DNA from: Priestia megaterium
GTDB lineage: Bacteria > Bacillota > Bacilli > Bacillales > Bacillaceae_H
NCBI RefSeq assembly: GCF_023824195.1
Contig: NZ_CP085444.1
Coordinates: 62,505-126,504, forward strand
Reading direction: 5' to 3'
Length of the DNA: 64,000 nt
Notes under the pieces: generated by a model
What the model saw: the letters and a program-made list of their open reading frames with translations, nothing else
Databases searched by the model: none
What the model was told of the DNA's origin: nothing
Made by a program: the position numbers and the translations under genes
In this document: positions 16,775-26,867 of the stretch, piece after piece
How the letters are laid out: every line of letters begins with the position of its first letter
How positions within the stretch are numbered: the stretch's first letter is position 1

Positions 16775-17695
16775 ATGATTGAAAAGAAAAAAGCATATAT
16801 AGCTGCACTTACTTATGCCATTATTATCGGATTGTCATTTATGTTTGTCAAAGTTGCATTAACTATTGCTACACCTTTTGATACATTGGCACATCGATTT
16901 ACTATTGCTTTTATAGGGGTTACAATCTTAAAAGTAATAAGGAAAAAAGCCTTAAAAGTAACCATAAAAGATATAGGGATTATTGCCTTGTTAGCTATTT
17001 TATATCCCACCCTCTTTTTTACTTTTCAGGTGTTTGGACTAGTGAATGTATCATCATCCGAAGCTGGAATCATTCAAGCAATAATTCCAATTCTCACCTT
17101 AATCTTTGCAAGCATATTTTTAAAAGAAACATCTACATCTGGTCAAAAAGTAGCTATTATTTTTTCGGTAGTAGGTGTGATATACATTATGTATATGAAC
17201 GATATTGGAAATAAAAATACTAGTCTACTAGGGGGTGGTTTGATTTTACTTTCCGCACTTGTATCATCTCTATACAATGTATTTGCTAGGAATTTAACTC
17301 AACGATATTCCTTATTCGCTATCACATATATAATGACTTTATTTGGATTTATTACATTTAATGGATTAGCATTAACAAACCATCTAATGAACAACACTAT
17401 CCACCAATTTATGCAGCCTTTTGTTCATCTAGATTTTGTGATTGCAATTGTCTATCTAGGTTTATTATCCTCCTTAATTACGTCCTATCTTTCTAATTAC
17501 GCCTTGTCAAAAATAGAAGCATCTAAAATGAGTGTTTTCAGTAACTTTGCTACACTCATTACAATCTTGGCAGGAGTAATTTTTTTAAAAGAACAATTTC
17601 ATCTTTATCATCTAGTTGGAGCCATTATTATTATTACAGGAGTTATTTGTACAAATTACTTTGGCACAAAAGGTAAACACAGTGAAAAAGCTTAA
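16775..17695 (+). CDS. EamA-family (DMT) exporter
   Basis: About 306 aa with ten helices in two EamA repeats; the second has SSLITSYLSNYALSKIEASK and the closing GVIFLKEQ motif. Start 16775 is preferred because AAAGGAGGT lies just upstream; the frame from 16715 has no ribosome site. Divergent from the MocR regulator. Such pairs usually export an amino acid or vitamin-like metabolite that the regulator senses; the substrate is unknown. Confidence 0.87.
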   Translation: MIEKKKAYIAALTYAIIIGLSFMFVKVALTIATPFDTLAHRFTIAFIGVTILKVIRKKALKVTIKDIGIIALLAILYPTLFFTFQVFGLVNVSSSEAGIIQAIIPILTLIFASIFLKETSTSGQKVAIIFSVVGVIYIMYMNDIGNKNTSLLGGGLILLSALVSSLYNVFARNLTQRYSLFAITYIMTLFGFITFNGLALTNHLMNNTIHQFMQPFVHLDFVIAIVYLGLLSSLITSYLSNYALSKIEASKMSVFSNFATLITILAGVIFLKEQFHLYHLVGAIIIITGVICTNYFGTKGKHSEKA

Positions 17696-17730
17696 TTTAT
17701 TTTTTGAATGTACAAAATGAAAACTTAAGA

Positions 17731-17775
17731 ATATATACAAGTCTAGTTAGCATAATGGATTTTATCGGAATTTAA
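17731..17775 (+). repeat. Dispersed repeat copy
   Basis: ATATATAC, TCTAGTTAGCATAATG and TTTTATCGGAA in order. It directly precedes the terminator at 17780. Confidence 0.55.
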
Positions 17776-17779
17776 AATT

Positions 17780-17830
17780 AAAACAGAGGAAGCATCTAGT
17801 ATTTTAAAGACTAAGTACTTCCTCTGTTTT
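17780..17830. terminator. Bidirectional terminator
   Basis: AAAACAGAGGAAG and CTTCCTCTGTTTT arms between two convergent genes. It overlaps the stop of the minus-strand gene by two bases. Confidence 0.75.
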
Positions 17831-18110
17831 ATTTCTTATAAATTTCGTTAGAAGATATCCAATCAATGAATTGTTGATAGGGATAATATGTAGTCCCTTT
17901 AAGCTCTATTTTAGGAGCATTAGGATATTTATTTAACAATTCTTCAAGTTCACCCTTACTCAAATTAAAATGATAATGTAGATCTTTTTCTTTAATTAAA
18001 TAAGGATAACTTAATTTCTTTTGAGGTTTCCCAAAATTCTTTAAACCATCACCTATAAAATAACCAAAGGCAGCTAATCCTACGGCAATCCAAAAAAAGC
18101 TTATTTCCAC
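17829..18110 (-). CDS. Small membrane-anchored protein with C-terminal helical domain
   Basis: 93 aa from a GTG at 18110, chosen because AGGAGG lies 7 nt upstream; the ATGs further up lie before this site. One N-terminal helix (IAVGLAAFGYFIGDGL) is followed by a cytoplasmic part with LSKGELEELLNKYPNAPKI and YYPYQQFIDWI, which resembles an excisionase-like helix-turn-helix. Seen as a small Bacillus protein type; function unknown. Confidence 0.6.
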   Translation of the reverse strand: MEISFFWIAVGLAAFGYFIGDGLKNFGKPQKKLSYPYLIKEKDLHYHFNLSKGELEELLNKYPNAPKIELKGTTYYPYQQFIDWISSNEIYKK

Positions 18111-18146
18111 AATAATTAACCTCCTATCATTTTCCATAAAACCCAT

Positions 18147-18600
18147 TTTATCATAAAATTAATAGAAAGATAGTTAACATAAAACGTATTATGAGAACCA
18201 AAAAGCCTTTAAAACTCCTATTATTAAAAGCTTTGTACATTTGTAATTAAAAGATTGTAAGAGAAAAGTTCCTAAAAAGATAATAAAACCTTGCCTCAGT
18301 CCATTCTTTAGGCTAAACTATAATAATGAGATATTTTCTCACCATTTTTATTCTGATTTGAAAACCTACTGTACACTTGCTTGTATAGTAGGTTTTCTAT
18401 TTAGATAGGCATATAATGTAAACCTAGCACAAATAGCTGATTGGAAAATAAATGAGAAACTTTAATAGTAGTGTTATTAGTACGTTTATGCAAAGTCTAA
18501 TGACTCTTCTTATAGTAGTACATAGATAAAAAATATATTGACATTTAATTTTAAACTAACTAAGATGATATACATTACATACAATTTAATTTAATAAACA
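18147..18600. other. Intergenic region upstream of the T-box leader
   Basis: Contains a plus-strand hairpin, AAAACCTACT with AGTAGGTTTT (18361-18396), ending in TTTTCTATTT, and the T-box promoter region near 18540-18590. No gene. Confidence 0.5.
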
Positions 18601-18836
18601 AAAGCGAAGATAGGACCGTAAGTAACCTTAATCTCCCTGTTATAGAGAGCTGATAATTGGTGGAAGTCAGTACAAAGATTAGAGATGAAATTCACTCCTA
18701 GAGCTTCCTCTTCTAGAGCTGTTTTAGAGAGGACGGATAAAACCGTTATGCAAATTGAGAGGTAAGATTTTTTTACAATATAGGGTGGTACCGCGAAATT
18801 TTCGTCCCTGCTGAATCGTTCAGCAGGGACTTTTTT
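18601..18836 (+). ncRNA. T-box leader, candidate specifier UUC (Phe)
   Basis: The invariant T-box bulge sequence GGGTGGTACCGCG (18783-18795) precedes a strong terminator, GTCCCTGCTGAA and TTCAGCAGGGAC plus TTTTTT (18804-18836). Stem I has AGAGAGCTGATAATTGGTGG and GAAATTCACTCCTAGAGC. The triplet just before ACTCC is TTC (18691-18693), which would read uncharged tRNA-Phe. The T-box call is firm; the specifier is inference from alignment by eye. Confidence 0.9.
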
Positions 18837-18855
18837 ATGTTAAAAGGAGGGCATC

Positions 18856-20232
18856 ATGAAAGAAAATACTGCATCAAAGAATACGTTAAAAAAACAATTA
18901 TTACCGCGACACATTCGAATGATTGCTATTGGAGGAATGATTGGAACAGGAATTTTCAAAGGAAGTGCTGATACGATTGGATTAGCAGGACCTTCCGTTA
19001 TCTTTTCGTACCTATTTGCTGGACTATTGCTTCTCATTGTAATGGGAGCTTTGGCTGAAATGGCTATTGTATACCCATCTCACAATATGAAGGATCTAAT
19101 TCAAAAAGCTTTTGGAAGGCGTTTTTCTTTTGTAACTGGAGCTACTTATTGTTTTATGTGGCTTACTGTATGCGTTATTGAAGTCATCGCTGCAGGTAGT
19201 TTTCTACAGTATTGGTTTTCTTCTATTCCTTTATGGATTCTTTGTCTTATTTGTTCCATCGTACTTATCTTAATCAACGCTACAAGTGTAAAGTCCTTTG
19301 GAGAGATTGAGTTTTGGTTTGCAGGTATTAAAATTTTTGTCATTATCGCTTTCATTCTATTAGGTGTAAGTATTTTATTTGGAATCATTCCAAGTAATAG
19401 CCCATCTTCTGAGTACCTTCATAATTATAGCAACTTTGTCCCAAATGGTTGGAAAGCCGTTTTCTCTACCTTGCTTGTGGTGATCTTCTCATATGGAGGC
19501 TCAGAACTAATTGGCTTAACTATTACGGAAACGAAAGATGCTGAAAAGGTCTTACCAGGCGTAGTTAAAGGAGTTATGTGGAGAGTAGTTCTATTTTACA
19601 CCTTACCTATCTTTATTATCTGTGGCTTAATACCTTGGGATAAAATTGATGCAAATGCTAGTCCTTTTGTCCAAGTATTTGAAACAGCCGGGCTTCAGGG
19701 AGCTTCTCACATTATGAACTTTATTTTATTGACGGCTGTACTTTCCGCAGCAAATTCGGGTATTTATGGCTGTACAAGGATGCTTCATTCTTTATCACAG
19801 TCGGGAGATGCACCTAAAAGCTTGTCCTATGTAAATAAACAAGGCGTACCTGTTTACAGTTTAGCTTTCAGCGTCTTATTCTTATTAATGGGAACGTACA
19901 TTGTATACTTATATCCTGAAAAAGCTTTTTCTTATTTGTTAGCTATTCCTGGGTTTACAGTTTCTCTTATATGGATTAGTATTTGCTTAGCTCAGCTAAA
20001 GCTACGTCCTCAATATAAACAAAAACCATATTTTAAGCTTTGGGGATTCCCCTATTTAACACTTTTTGCTGCATGTGCATTAGTTATTAGCTTTATAGTC
20101 TTTCTAATAGATAGTGCGAATAGATTAAGCTCTACAGTTTGCGTGGCTTTCGTTCTTGTAATGATAATCCTTTCATTATTCAAAAGGAATACCAAATCCA
20201 CTTCTCGTAAAGTACCGAATGATACAAATTAG
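18856..20232 (+). CDS. T-box-regulated APC amino acid permease
   Basis: 458 aa, 12 helices, of the amino acid transporter (AAT) type: RHIRMIAIGGMIGTGIFKGSA is the classic helix-1 signature and SYGGSELIGLTITETKDAEK the helix-6 region. AAAGGAGGGC precedes the ATG at ideal spacing. The T-box leader ties expression to a tRNA charging state, with TTC pointing to phenylalanine, and the family includes aromatic permeases. It is therefore a candidate phenylalanine importer. Related to YvbW-type permeases, which in B. subtilis are under a leucine T-box. Confidence 0.88.
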   Translation: MKENTASKNTLKKQLLPRHIRMIAIGGMIGTGIFKGSADTIGLAGPSVIFSYLFAGLLLLIVMGALAEMAIVYPSHNMKDLIQKAFGRRFSFVTGATYCFMWLTVCVIEVIAAGSFLQYWFSSIPLWILCLICSIVLILINATSVKSFGEIEFWFAGIKIFVIIAFILLGVSILFGIIPSNSPSSEYLHNYSNFVPNGWKAVFSTLLVVIFSYGGSELIGLTITETKDAEKVLPGVVKGVMWRVVLFYTLPIFIICGLIPWDKIDANASPFVQVFETAGLQGASHIMNFILLTAVLSAANSGIYGCTRMLHSLSQSGDAPKSLSYVNKQGVPVYSLAFSVLFLLMGTYIVYLYPEKAFSYLLAIPGFTVSLIWISICLAQLKLRPQYKQKPYFKLWGFPYLTLFAACALVISFIVFLIDSANRLSSTVCVAFVLVMIILSLFKRNTKSTSRKVPNDTN

Positions 20233-20259
20233 ATTTTAAATTCTCTAAGAACTTAAATC

Positions 20260-20292
20260 AAAAAAGCTACTTTATTAAAGTAGCTTTTTTTG
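20260..20292. terminator. Bidirectional terminator
   Basis: AAAAAAGCTACTTTA and TAAAGTAGCTTTTTTT between two convergent transporter genes. Confidence 0.8.
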
Positions 20293-20335
20293 ATTGATAC
20301 AAGCCTTTTCTGCATCTGGCAGTATTCTTGGTGAT

Positions 20336-21769
20336 TTAACTCACGATTTGTTTCTGGGATTTTTCTTCTTCATTCCAAGCCTCTAACGTTTCACGTCCTG
20401 GTAAGTGTGAGATACTATCTGCATGAAACACTGGATCTTTCCCTTGTTTCTTTTGAGCTATATAATCTTTTAATACTGCTTTAGCTACTTTAGATAAACG
20501 AGTAATTGCATATAAATTAATTAGAACCATTAGTCCCATAAAGATATCTGCAAGAGACCATACCAATTCTGCACTATATAATGCTCCAAATAACACCATC
20601 AAGATAACAGCAACACGGTATAATAAGACTGTTTTCTTACTATGCTTCATAAAACTAATATTTGATTCACCATAGTAATAGTTACCCATTATCGTACTCA
20701 GCGCAAATAAAAATACTGAAATAGATACAAATGTTGCTGCAAAGCCACCAATTCCCGTCCGTAAAGATTCTTGTGTTAATGGAATACCTGTTAAATCTGA
20801 TGTTTGATACTCGCCTGAAACTAAAACAATCATTACAGTAGATGAACAGATTATAAATGTATCTAAAATAACGCCTAAAGCTTGAATAAATCCTTGTTTT
20901 GCGGGATGAGTAACGTCTGCAGCTGCAGCTGCATTCGGAGCAGAACCCATACCGGCTTCGTTAGAAAATAATCCACGACGGATACCATGAAGTACAGCAG
21001 CACCCATTACACCACTAAAAAGTTGTTTAAATGAAAACAAACCTTCTGAAAAGATTGCACTAAAAACATTTGGTAATACTTCATAATTTGCAATCATCAT
21101 CCACACTGATAATAAGATATAAGCACCGGCTTTAATAGGCACTAAAATTGTAGAAAATTTCGCTACTGAATGAACGCCACCGAATATAATTAGAGCAGTA
21201 ATAATGGTAAGTATAACACCGGTTAAGGTATTGTTTATTCCAAATTCATTTTCAACCGAAGCAGCAATGGTATTAGCTTGCACAGCATTAAAAATAAGGC
21301 CAAAGGATAGAGTAATTAATATGCTAAATGCAATACCAAGTTTTCTATTTCCTAAACCTTTCTCCATATAGTAAGCAGGTCCACCTCGCCAAGCATCTCC
21401 ATCTTTAACCTTATAAACCTGGGCTAATGTACTTTCTACAAAAGCTGAAGCAGATCCAATTAATGCTATAATCCACATCCAAAATACTGCACCAGGTCCT
21501 CCTAGTGCTACTGCTGTAGCAACACCGGCAATATTACCTGTACCAATACGAGCAGCCATTCCAATCATAAATGCTTGTAATGAAGAAACACTTTTTTTAT
21601 CTTTATCTTTGTTTTTACGTCCATCCCACAATAAACGAATCATTTCAGGAAAGAACCTTATTTGTAAAAAACCAAAATTAATAGATAAAAATAGTCCAAT
21701 TGCAACTAAGATTATAACAATTAATTTAGCCCATAAATAATCATTAATAAGTGTAACGATTTCTGTCAT
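20336..21769 (-). CDS. alsT: Sodium:alanine/glycine symporter (AGCS family)
   Basis: 477 aa, the AlsT/DagA length. Signatures seen: FMIGMAARIGTGNIAGVATA near residue 68, GPGAVFWMWIIALIGSASAF, and GIRRGLFSNEAGMGSAPNAAA near 265. The protein imports alanine, glycine or glutamine with Na+; members split between these substrates and sequence alone does not settle it. Its leader shares a long conserved segment and a cre-like site with the APC permease at 2868-4502, so the two transporters are probably co-regulated. Confidence 0.9.
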   Translation of the reverse strand: MTEIVTLINDYLWAKLIVIILVAIGLFLSINFGFLQIRFFPEMIRLLWDGRKNKDKDKKSVSSLQAFMIGMAARIGTGNIAGVATAVALGGPGAVFWMWIIALIGSASAFVESTLAQVYKVKDGDAWRGGPAYYMEKGLGNRKLGIAFSILITLSFGLIFNAVQANTIAASVENEFGINNTLTGVILTIITALIIFGGVHSVAKFSTILVPIKAGAYILLSVWMMIANYEVLPNVFSAIFSEGLFSFKQLFSGVMGAAVLHGIRRGLFSNEAGMGSAPNAAAAADVTHPAKQGFIQALGVILDTFIICSSTVMIVLVSGEYQTSDLTGIPLTQESLRTGIGGFAATFVSISVFLFALSTIMGNYYYGESNISFMKHSKKTVLLYRVAVILMVLFGALYSAELVWSLADIFMGLMVLINLYAITRLSKVAKAVLKDYIAQKKQGKDPVFHADSISHLPGRETLEAWNEEEKSQKQIVS

Positions 21770-21984
21770 GGTTTTGTCTCCTTGTTGTAAAAATTTTTCG
21801 ACTATAAAGGTTATAAGTTAATTTCTATTATTTTTAAACTAGAAAAAATTTGGTGGTTATAAAAAAGGAAGATCAACAATTTAAAGAATCCTTTTATTCT
21901 TAATATCTCGTAAGTTAGCTTTGTTAGAAGTGTTGTTTTTTAAATCTTTACCAAACCGATGTCCTCCCGTTCCGGTTCCTTATA

Positions 21985-22169
21985 ACGAAGGGGTTATATT
22001 AGATATTGCAGTCTGCATAGCTTCAATAGAAGTTGATACGTCAGTGTAACTTGAAAAGATGAGAATGCTCCTAAGTCATTAATACTGATAAAATAAGAGC
22101 AACTTTTTTTCTATATTTAGTTTAGAAATCTCTCCAATGAAGTGTGATTAACAAAAATACAAACTGTTA
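21985..22169 (-). promoter_or_regulatory. Conserved long 5' leader, copy B
   Basis: Paralogous to 4560-4768; see that entry for shared blocks. It lies about 215 nt upstream of alsT, so the transcript would carry a long untranslated leader. Similarity extends upstream to about 22320. Confidence 0.5.
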
Positions 22170-22182
22170 TTAAGCGCTTTCA
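22169..22182 (-). promoter_or_regulatory. cre-like CcpA site
   Basis: Minus strand TGAAAGCGCTTAAT, 12 of 14 matches to the cre consensus, including the central GCGC. Confidence 0.5.
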
Positions 22183-22319
22183 TTTTTGCTATCAAGATCT
22201 TATCTTTAATTTATATTATGAACTATGTAATCCGACAGGAAGTGACATAAAATTATAACTTTTCCGAATTAATAATTAAATATAAAATTAGGGTATATAA
22301 ATAATCTGATAAGAAAGTA

Positions 22320-22873
22320 GACCCTATATTACCTACGGAGTTGCGTTAATTCAACAAGCAAGTCAAAAAGCCGGTTTTTACACTGGCTTTTTTCTTTAAT
22401 AAATGAGAAACACTATTGTTTGCAATGCCATTTGATTAAAAATCAACTATGAAATTTAACAGAGTTTCTTTATAAAATAATTAGTATTCACACTCTAAGT
22501 AGAAAATAAATAACATTTCAATAGTTTATAAAAAAGTATTTTATACATCTATTTGAAGAGTAATAATTAACTTACTTCAGAAAAAATACTTCAATAACTA
22601 TTTATCTTGTAGAAAAAGCCCATATTTTTCTACAAAGTATATAAAACGACTATAAAAGTTCTGTACTAGATTAAAGGCGACTGTATATTGTTTTTACACC
22701 TAAACTGACATTGAAAAACGTTCGTTAATCAAGTTTAATTTTCGTTCACAAAGATATTCTTTTTTCTATTTTGAGACCTCGCATGACAGTAACCAAAAAG
22801 GAGCCTTTATAAGAGATTTATTTTTTCTTCATCTTGTATAAAGACTCCACCATACTTTTAAGTTAATTAATTT
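22320..22873. other. Intergenic region
   Basis: AT-rich. One hairpin, AAAAAGCCGGT and ACTGGCTTTTTT (22364-22394), acts as a plus-strand terminator of no visible gene. Otherwise nothing recognised. Confidence 0.45.
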
Positions 22874-23212
22874 CTATTCTGCGTATTTATTTCTAACAGC
22901 ATCATCCCACATAAGCAGAATCTGTTTTAACTCAGCTGTTTCAATTAAACAATATGCGTTTTGATCTTCTTCTGCATACTCATTCACAATTTTTGTTACA
23001 TCATATTTAATTTCTATAGTACAGGCATTTCCAGTTAATTCTTCATAAGAAGATTTCTTTAAAAGTACTTTATCAATTAAATCTAGCCATAATTTCGATC
23101 CATCTTCTTGTACATCACTTAATAATAAATCTATAACTAAAAAAATTTCATCAGGCACATTTATCATAAGCATTCCTTGGTCATCTTCATAGATTTGAAC
23201 ATTATATTTCAT
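22874..23212 (-). CDS. Putative immunity protein for the LXG/EndoU toxin
   Basis: 112 aa, acidic, without signal peptide or membrane segment. It overlaps the toxin stop codon by one base (TAATG), so translation is coupled. Small acidic proteins directly behind polymorphic toxins are normally their immunity partners. I do not recognise a named immunity family; the assignment rests on position, size and charge. Confidence 0.7.
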   Translation of the reverse strand: MKYNVQIYEDDQGMLMINVPDEIFLVIDLLLSDVQEDGSKLWLDLIDKVLLKKSSYEELTGNACTIEIKYDVTKIVNEYAEEDQNAYCLIETAELKQILLMWDDAVRNKYAE

Positions 23213-25077
23213 TATTGGTTCCCTCCTCTTTCTCTTATTGGAAAAGCAGTATCTATCTTTCCTTCTGAATTTATATACATCCTAATTGTTAAACCATCAG
23301 AAGTCCTTCCTGCATATAAACCTGACTGACGGTTAATAATCCGTTTATTTTCATAAGCTTCGTTAATTGCATTAAGAACTTGAGCTCTATTCCATTCTTT
23401 TGGAAAAAAGGTAGACAGTGGTGTTTTGTTAATACCTTTCACAGAAATTTTTGCACGATAAATTCCCCTGCTGTCAGGAGGGTCTATTATCTCTACAATT
23501 TTCCCTCCGCCCATCATGCTCTCGTGATGATAACCTACTGCTTTTCCACGTCTATTTATTTGTCCATGGAAAACATGTTCTACCGTATGAGGTGTAACAC
23601 CTCTTGTACTTTGAGCTCCTTCACTACTTCTAGAAAATAACATCATTGTAGAGTCATTAATTTCTGAAGCAACATTTTTCACGTATGTACTACTTAGTGT
23701 ATTAATATTTTTCCCTTGCTCAGCAAAGGCCAGTCTCCTTTGAGGAGTTGCCCCCAAATTCTTTGCAGAAAGTTGATCCAGACTATATTGAACTTTCCTT
23801 TTTAGGAATCCACTTAAATCGGCGGCTTGTTTTACATCTTGTGCAATCCCAGCTGTACCTTTCACAGAAACCCCTACTCCTAAAAGACCTCCTGCAGCTT
23901 GAAGCAAGCTAGTTTGCTTCTCTTCTTTGGTAAGTTTGTTTCCTAATAAGTCTTTCCCCATTGTATACTCGTACATCCCATTCGTTAACAAGAGACCATA
24001 GATACCTTTTTCTGTTTGTTGAAGTGTTTTAAAAGCTTTTGGTGTTTGATAAAGTGCCATTGCATGATGCGCGGCACTCATGCCTTTAGTAGTTTTGTAG
24101 ACCACACTACCACCTTTTACAGCTCGTCCTGCCCAACCTACAAATGGAATAAACCCTGCTGCCGCCATCGCTCCAGCTGTCACTCGTTGCGTTGTAGAAA
24201 GCTTTGTATGTGTAACCGGATCTACGCCCTCTACGGCTCGCTTATAATCATAGTATCCAGTAAGTTCTCCAGCGATATCCAGTCCTTTTTCATACCCTGG
24301 TTTATTAGCTTGAATCTGTCTTTGCTTTTCAGCTTCAATAGCTTCCTTTTTGACTTTGATTCGCTGTTTTTGTTCTGCTTTTCCCTCTACATAATCTGAA
24401 GCTACTTTATCAATTTGCTGCTGTGTTTTGTATGCTTCACTATTTTTATAAGCATTGGCATCAAAGACTAGTTGATAAGCACTGCCTCCTTGGGAGGTCA
24501 TCTGTTCCAAACCATTTACGCTGAATTGCACTGATTCGTAGAAGGAATCTAACATTCCATATTCACTTGAAAGCTGATTATCTAGCTCTTCGACTGCTGT
24601 GATGGTACCTGTTCTTTTTTTCTCAGTTGCGCTTAAATCATCTTCAAATGCGTCTATAGAAAACGGTGTAATATGTATAATATCTTCAATATTACTTAAA
24701 ATCGACTCAAGTTCAGCGTGCTGCTGTTCGACCATTTGTTTGGAACGACCATTGGCAACCGCCAGCTCTTGTTCTAAAAACGATACATCTACAACTGTGT
24801 CACCTTTTAATTTAGCTTGTTCGGCATAGTCTGCAATACTATTAAAATAGAATTGATGTGAAGAAACAAGACTTTTCCAATGTGTGACGGTATCCACTTG
24901 TGTTTTATAAAAGCCTTTGATGTTGTCGGCACCTTTTCCTTGAAATTCATGATGTAGTGTAGCCATTGCATGAAGAGCTTTTTTTAATGCTTCTAACTGC
25001 TCATCGAATGCTTTATACGCTTGTACACGGTCTTTTGCATAGGCCAAAAGCGTATTGGCTTCATATACTTTTCCCAT
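23212..25077 (-). CDS. LXG polymorphic toxin with C-terminal EndoU-type nuclease
   Basis: 621 aa. Residues 1-210 are an LXG domain of long helices (start MGKVYEANTLLAYAKDRVQA, ALHAMATLHHEFQGKGAD), the type VII secretion-targeting module. Residues 290-420 form a pretoxin/linker with Gly/Ala-rich segments. Residues 495-621 carry the toxin: EHVFHGQINRRGKAVGYHHE, KISVKG, FFPKEWNRAQVL and a closing YINSEGKIDTAFPI, as in bacterial EndoU RNases that cleave tRNA or other RNA in rivals. The small LXG-adaptor genes often found upstream are not evident here. The toxin forms a translationally coupled pair with the gene behind it. Confidence 0.88.
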   Translation of the reverse strand: MGKVYEANTLLAYAKDRVQAYKAFDEQLEALKKALHAMATLHHEFQGKGADNIKGFYKTQVDTVTHWKSLVSSHQFYFNSIADYAEQAKLKGDTVVDVSFLEQELAVANGRSKQMVEQQHAELESILSNIEDIIHITPFSIDAFEDDLSATEKKRTGTITAVEELDNQLSSEYGMLDSFYESVQFSVNGLEQMTSQGGSAYQLVFDANAYKNSEAYKTQQQIDKVASDYVEGKAEQKQRIKVKKEAIEAEKQRQIQANKPGYEKGLDIAGELTGYYDYKRAVEGVDPVTHTKLSTTQRVTAGAMAAAGFIPFVGWAGRAVKGGSVVYKTTKGMSAAHHAMALYQTPKAFKTLQQTEKGIYGLLLTNGMYEYTMGKDLLGNKLTKEEKQTSLLQAAGGLLGVGVSVKGTAGIAQDVKQAADLSGFLKRKVQYSLDQLSAKNLGATPQRRLAFAEQGKNINTLSSTYVKNVASEINDSTMMLFSRSSEGAQSTRGVTPHTVEHVFHGQINRRGKAVGYHHESMMGGGKIVEIIDPPDSRGIYRAKISVKGINKTPLSTFFPKEWNRAQVLNAINEAYENKRIINRQSGLYAGRTSDGLTIRMYINSEGKIDTAFPIRERGGNQ

Positions 25078-25894
25078 TCATTATAAACCCTCTTTACCTT
25101 ATGATTAATGCATCTCTGATGCGACATTTTCCTCTATTATCCATTATAAAATTACTAATACACTATCTAAATAGGATAATAAGACCTTTTATAAGTTTGA
25201 CGATGCATTAAAAAGGATATAATTTCAAAATAGAAGATAATACTCATAGGTATAAATGTTTATTTCAGATTTATATCATGTATAAAATCATCATAGAACG
25301 TGCAATTACATGCGTTGAGTATACCTCAACGCATAGACTTTCATATATGATATTAAGTAGAAATCCTGCATAAAATCTCTCCTTTTTATGAGTGATGTCT
25401 ACTCATTAATACTTCTTTCTTTTAGGAAGTCGTTTTATTATCACTTTAAAATGAAGTAGGAACTTTTAAATATGTAAATAATTAATAACTTTTAAACAGT
25501 AATATTTAATTTAATATTAATTTAAAATTATCAAGAGTAAAAATAAAGTGATAAACGTTTTTAAGTATATATACTTATTTAAATTTATTTTTTTATAATT
25601 ATTACTTATTTATTTTAACTTATATGAAAGTGAAAGTGTAATCTTACTTTCTATAAATATAGGATATCTTATATATGACTTGTAGAAAAACCAATTATTT
25701 GTCGTCACTAAGAGTAAATGATAAAACTATATTTCTTTATAAGTTAGTTTATCTATTTACTTCTCTATATAAAATACAATAATTTTGTATTTCAGAATAA
25801 ATGTATGTTATAGAAAATATAGTGACGTTAAATATTTATAAGTTTTATGTTTGGTTATCATTAATATAAAAATTTCTTAAAAGGTAAGTAGAGG
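25078..25894. other. AT-rich region upstream of the LXG operon
   Basis: More than 800 bp with no credible gene. It has a perfect 10-bp palindrome, ATGCGTTGAG-TATAC-CTCAACGCAT (25310-25334), about 230 nt upstream of the toxin start; this could be an operator or hairpin. Beyond 25450 the DNA is extremely AT-rich. Confidence 0.5.
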
Positions 25895-26038
25895 ATGGGT
25901 TGGTATACCTTAAGAAGTAAAATTGGTTCTTTTTCTACATTAGATGTAAATGATAACGCTATTTTTAATAAAATATGTTTAGAATTACTTAATAGTATTG
26001 CAGAAAGTAAAACTAAACATAATCACCATTATCGGTAG
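25895..26038 (+). CDS. Possible 47-codon small protein
   Basis: ATG at 25895 with AAAGGTAAG upstream at slightly long spacing. The product begins MGWYTLRSKIGSFS and ends in a His-rich KHNHHYR tail. No homologue recognised; it ends 8 nt before the convergent NAD-binding protein. Coding status uncertain. Confidence 0.25.
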   Translation: MGWYTLRSKIGSFSTLDVNDNAIFNKICLELLNSIAESKTKHNHHYR

Positions 26039-26045
26039 ACATCTC

Positions 26046-26675
26046 CTAATTTGATATAAAGGGTGCTTTATGTATGTAACTTGAGCAAGATACCTGCTCG
26101 ATCAAAAATTGTGCGATACCCTCAGCAGATATCTTAAACCCGGGCATATCAAGTGAATTAACCTTTATTTTTTTTGATTCTTTATGTTCTTTAACAAAAG
26201 GCAACCGTACAAGTGTCCAGTCTAATTTGCTTTCTTCAAGGATTTGTAGCTCTTTTTTCTTATCTAAAATCATCTCAGAATAAAGAATACGAAAAGCAAT
26301 TGCTCCTAGTTTATTGACGAATGTTTTTTTATCCCCTTTGATATCTAAAGACCCACCCGTTACACCAATATATCTTTTAATTTCAAGTTCTTTCATAGTG
26401 TTGACGATTAAAGTGGTAGTTTCACTATATAAAGGTTTAGCTCTGTTAGGTTGACCAAATGTATTTATCACTACGTCACATCCATTAATTAGAGAATAAA
26501 TGGAATCTGCATTTCTAGCGTCTCCTTGAATAAAACTTACATTTGGATCTGCAAATGTATGTTTCTCAGGACTTCTAACTAACAAACGGACTTTATAACC
26601 TTTTTGAATTGCTGTTTCGGCTAAATATTTACCTGCTTTTCCAGTACCTCCAATAATCGCAATTACATTTTTCAT
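26046..26675 (-). CDS. NAD(P)-binding NmrA/SDR-like protein
   Basis: 209 aa. Rossmann fold with IAIIGGTGKAGKYLAETA (GxxGxxG) at residues 4-21, FIQGDARN near 51 and a YIGVTGGSLDI segment. It lacks the SDR YxxxK pair, as in atypical NmrA-like members that act as NAD(P)-dependent epimerase-like enzymes or redox sensors. Start 26675 has GGAGG upstream; the longer frame to 26741 has no ribosome site. Function beyond cofactor binding is not predictable. Confidence 0.8.
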   Translation of the reverse strand: MKNVIAIIGGTGKAGKYLAETAIQKGYKVRLLVRSPEKHTFADPNVSFIQGDARNADSIYSLINGCDVVINTFGQPNRAKPLYSETTTLIVNTMKELEIKRYIGVTGGSLDIKGDKKTFVNKLGAIAFRILYSEMILDKKKELQILEESKLDWTLVRLPFVKEHKESKKIKVNSLDMPGFKISAEGIAQFLIEQVSCSSYIHKAPFISN

Positions 26676-26867
26676 ATAAATTAGTTCCTCCACATATTCA
26701 CTTTTGTTTAATTCTATCATTCTATATCCATAAATAACCAAAACAACTTATCTTTTGTTATCTTCTAGTCGATATAACCACCATTAATGGAACAGGAACC
26801 CACACACAAAAAGCCTTAAATTTAATAAAATGTAAGGCTTTCGAAATGCAACATAATTTCGGTAGGT

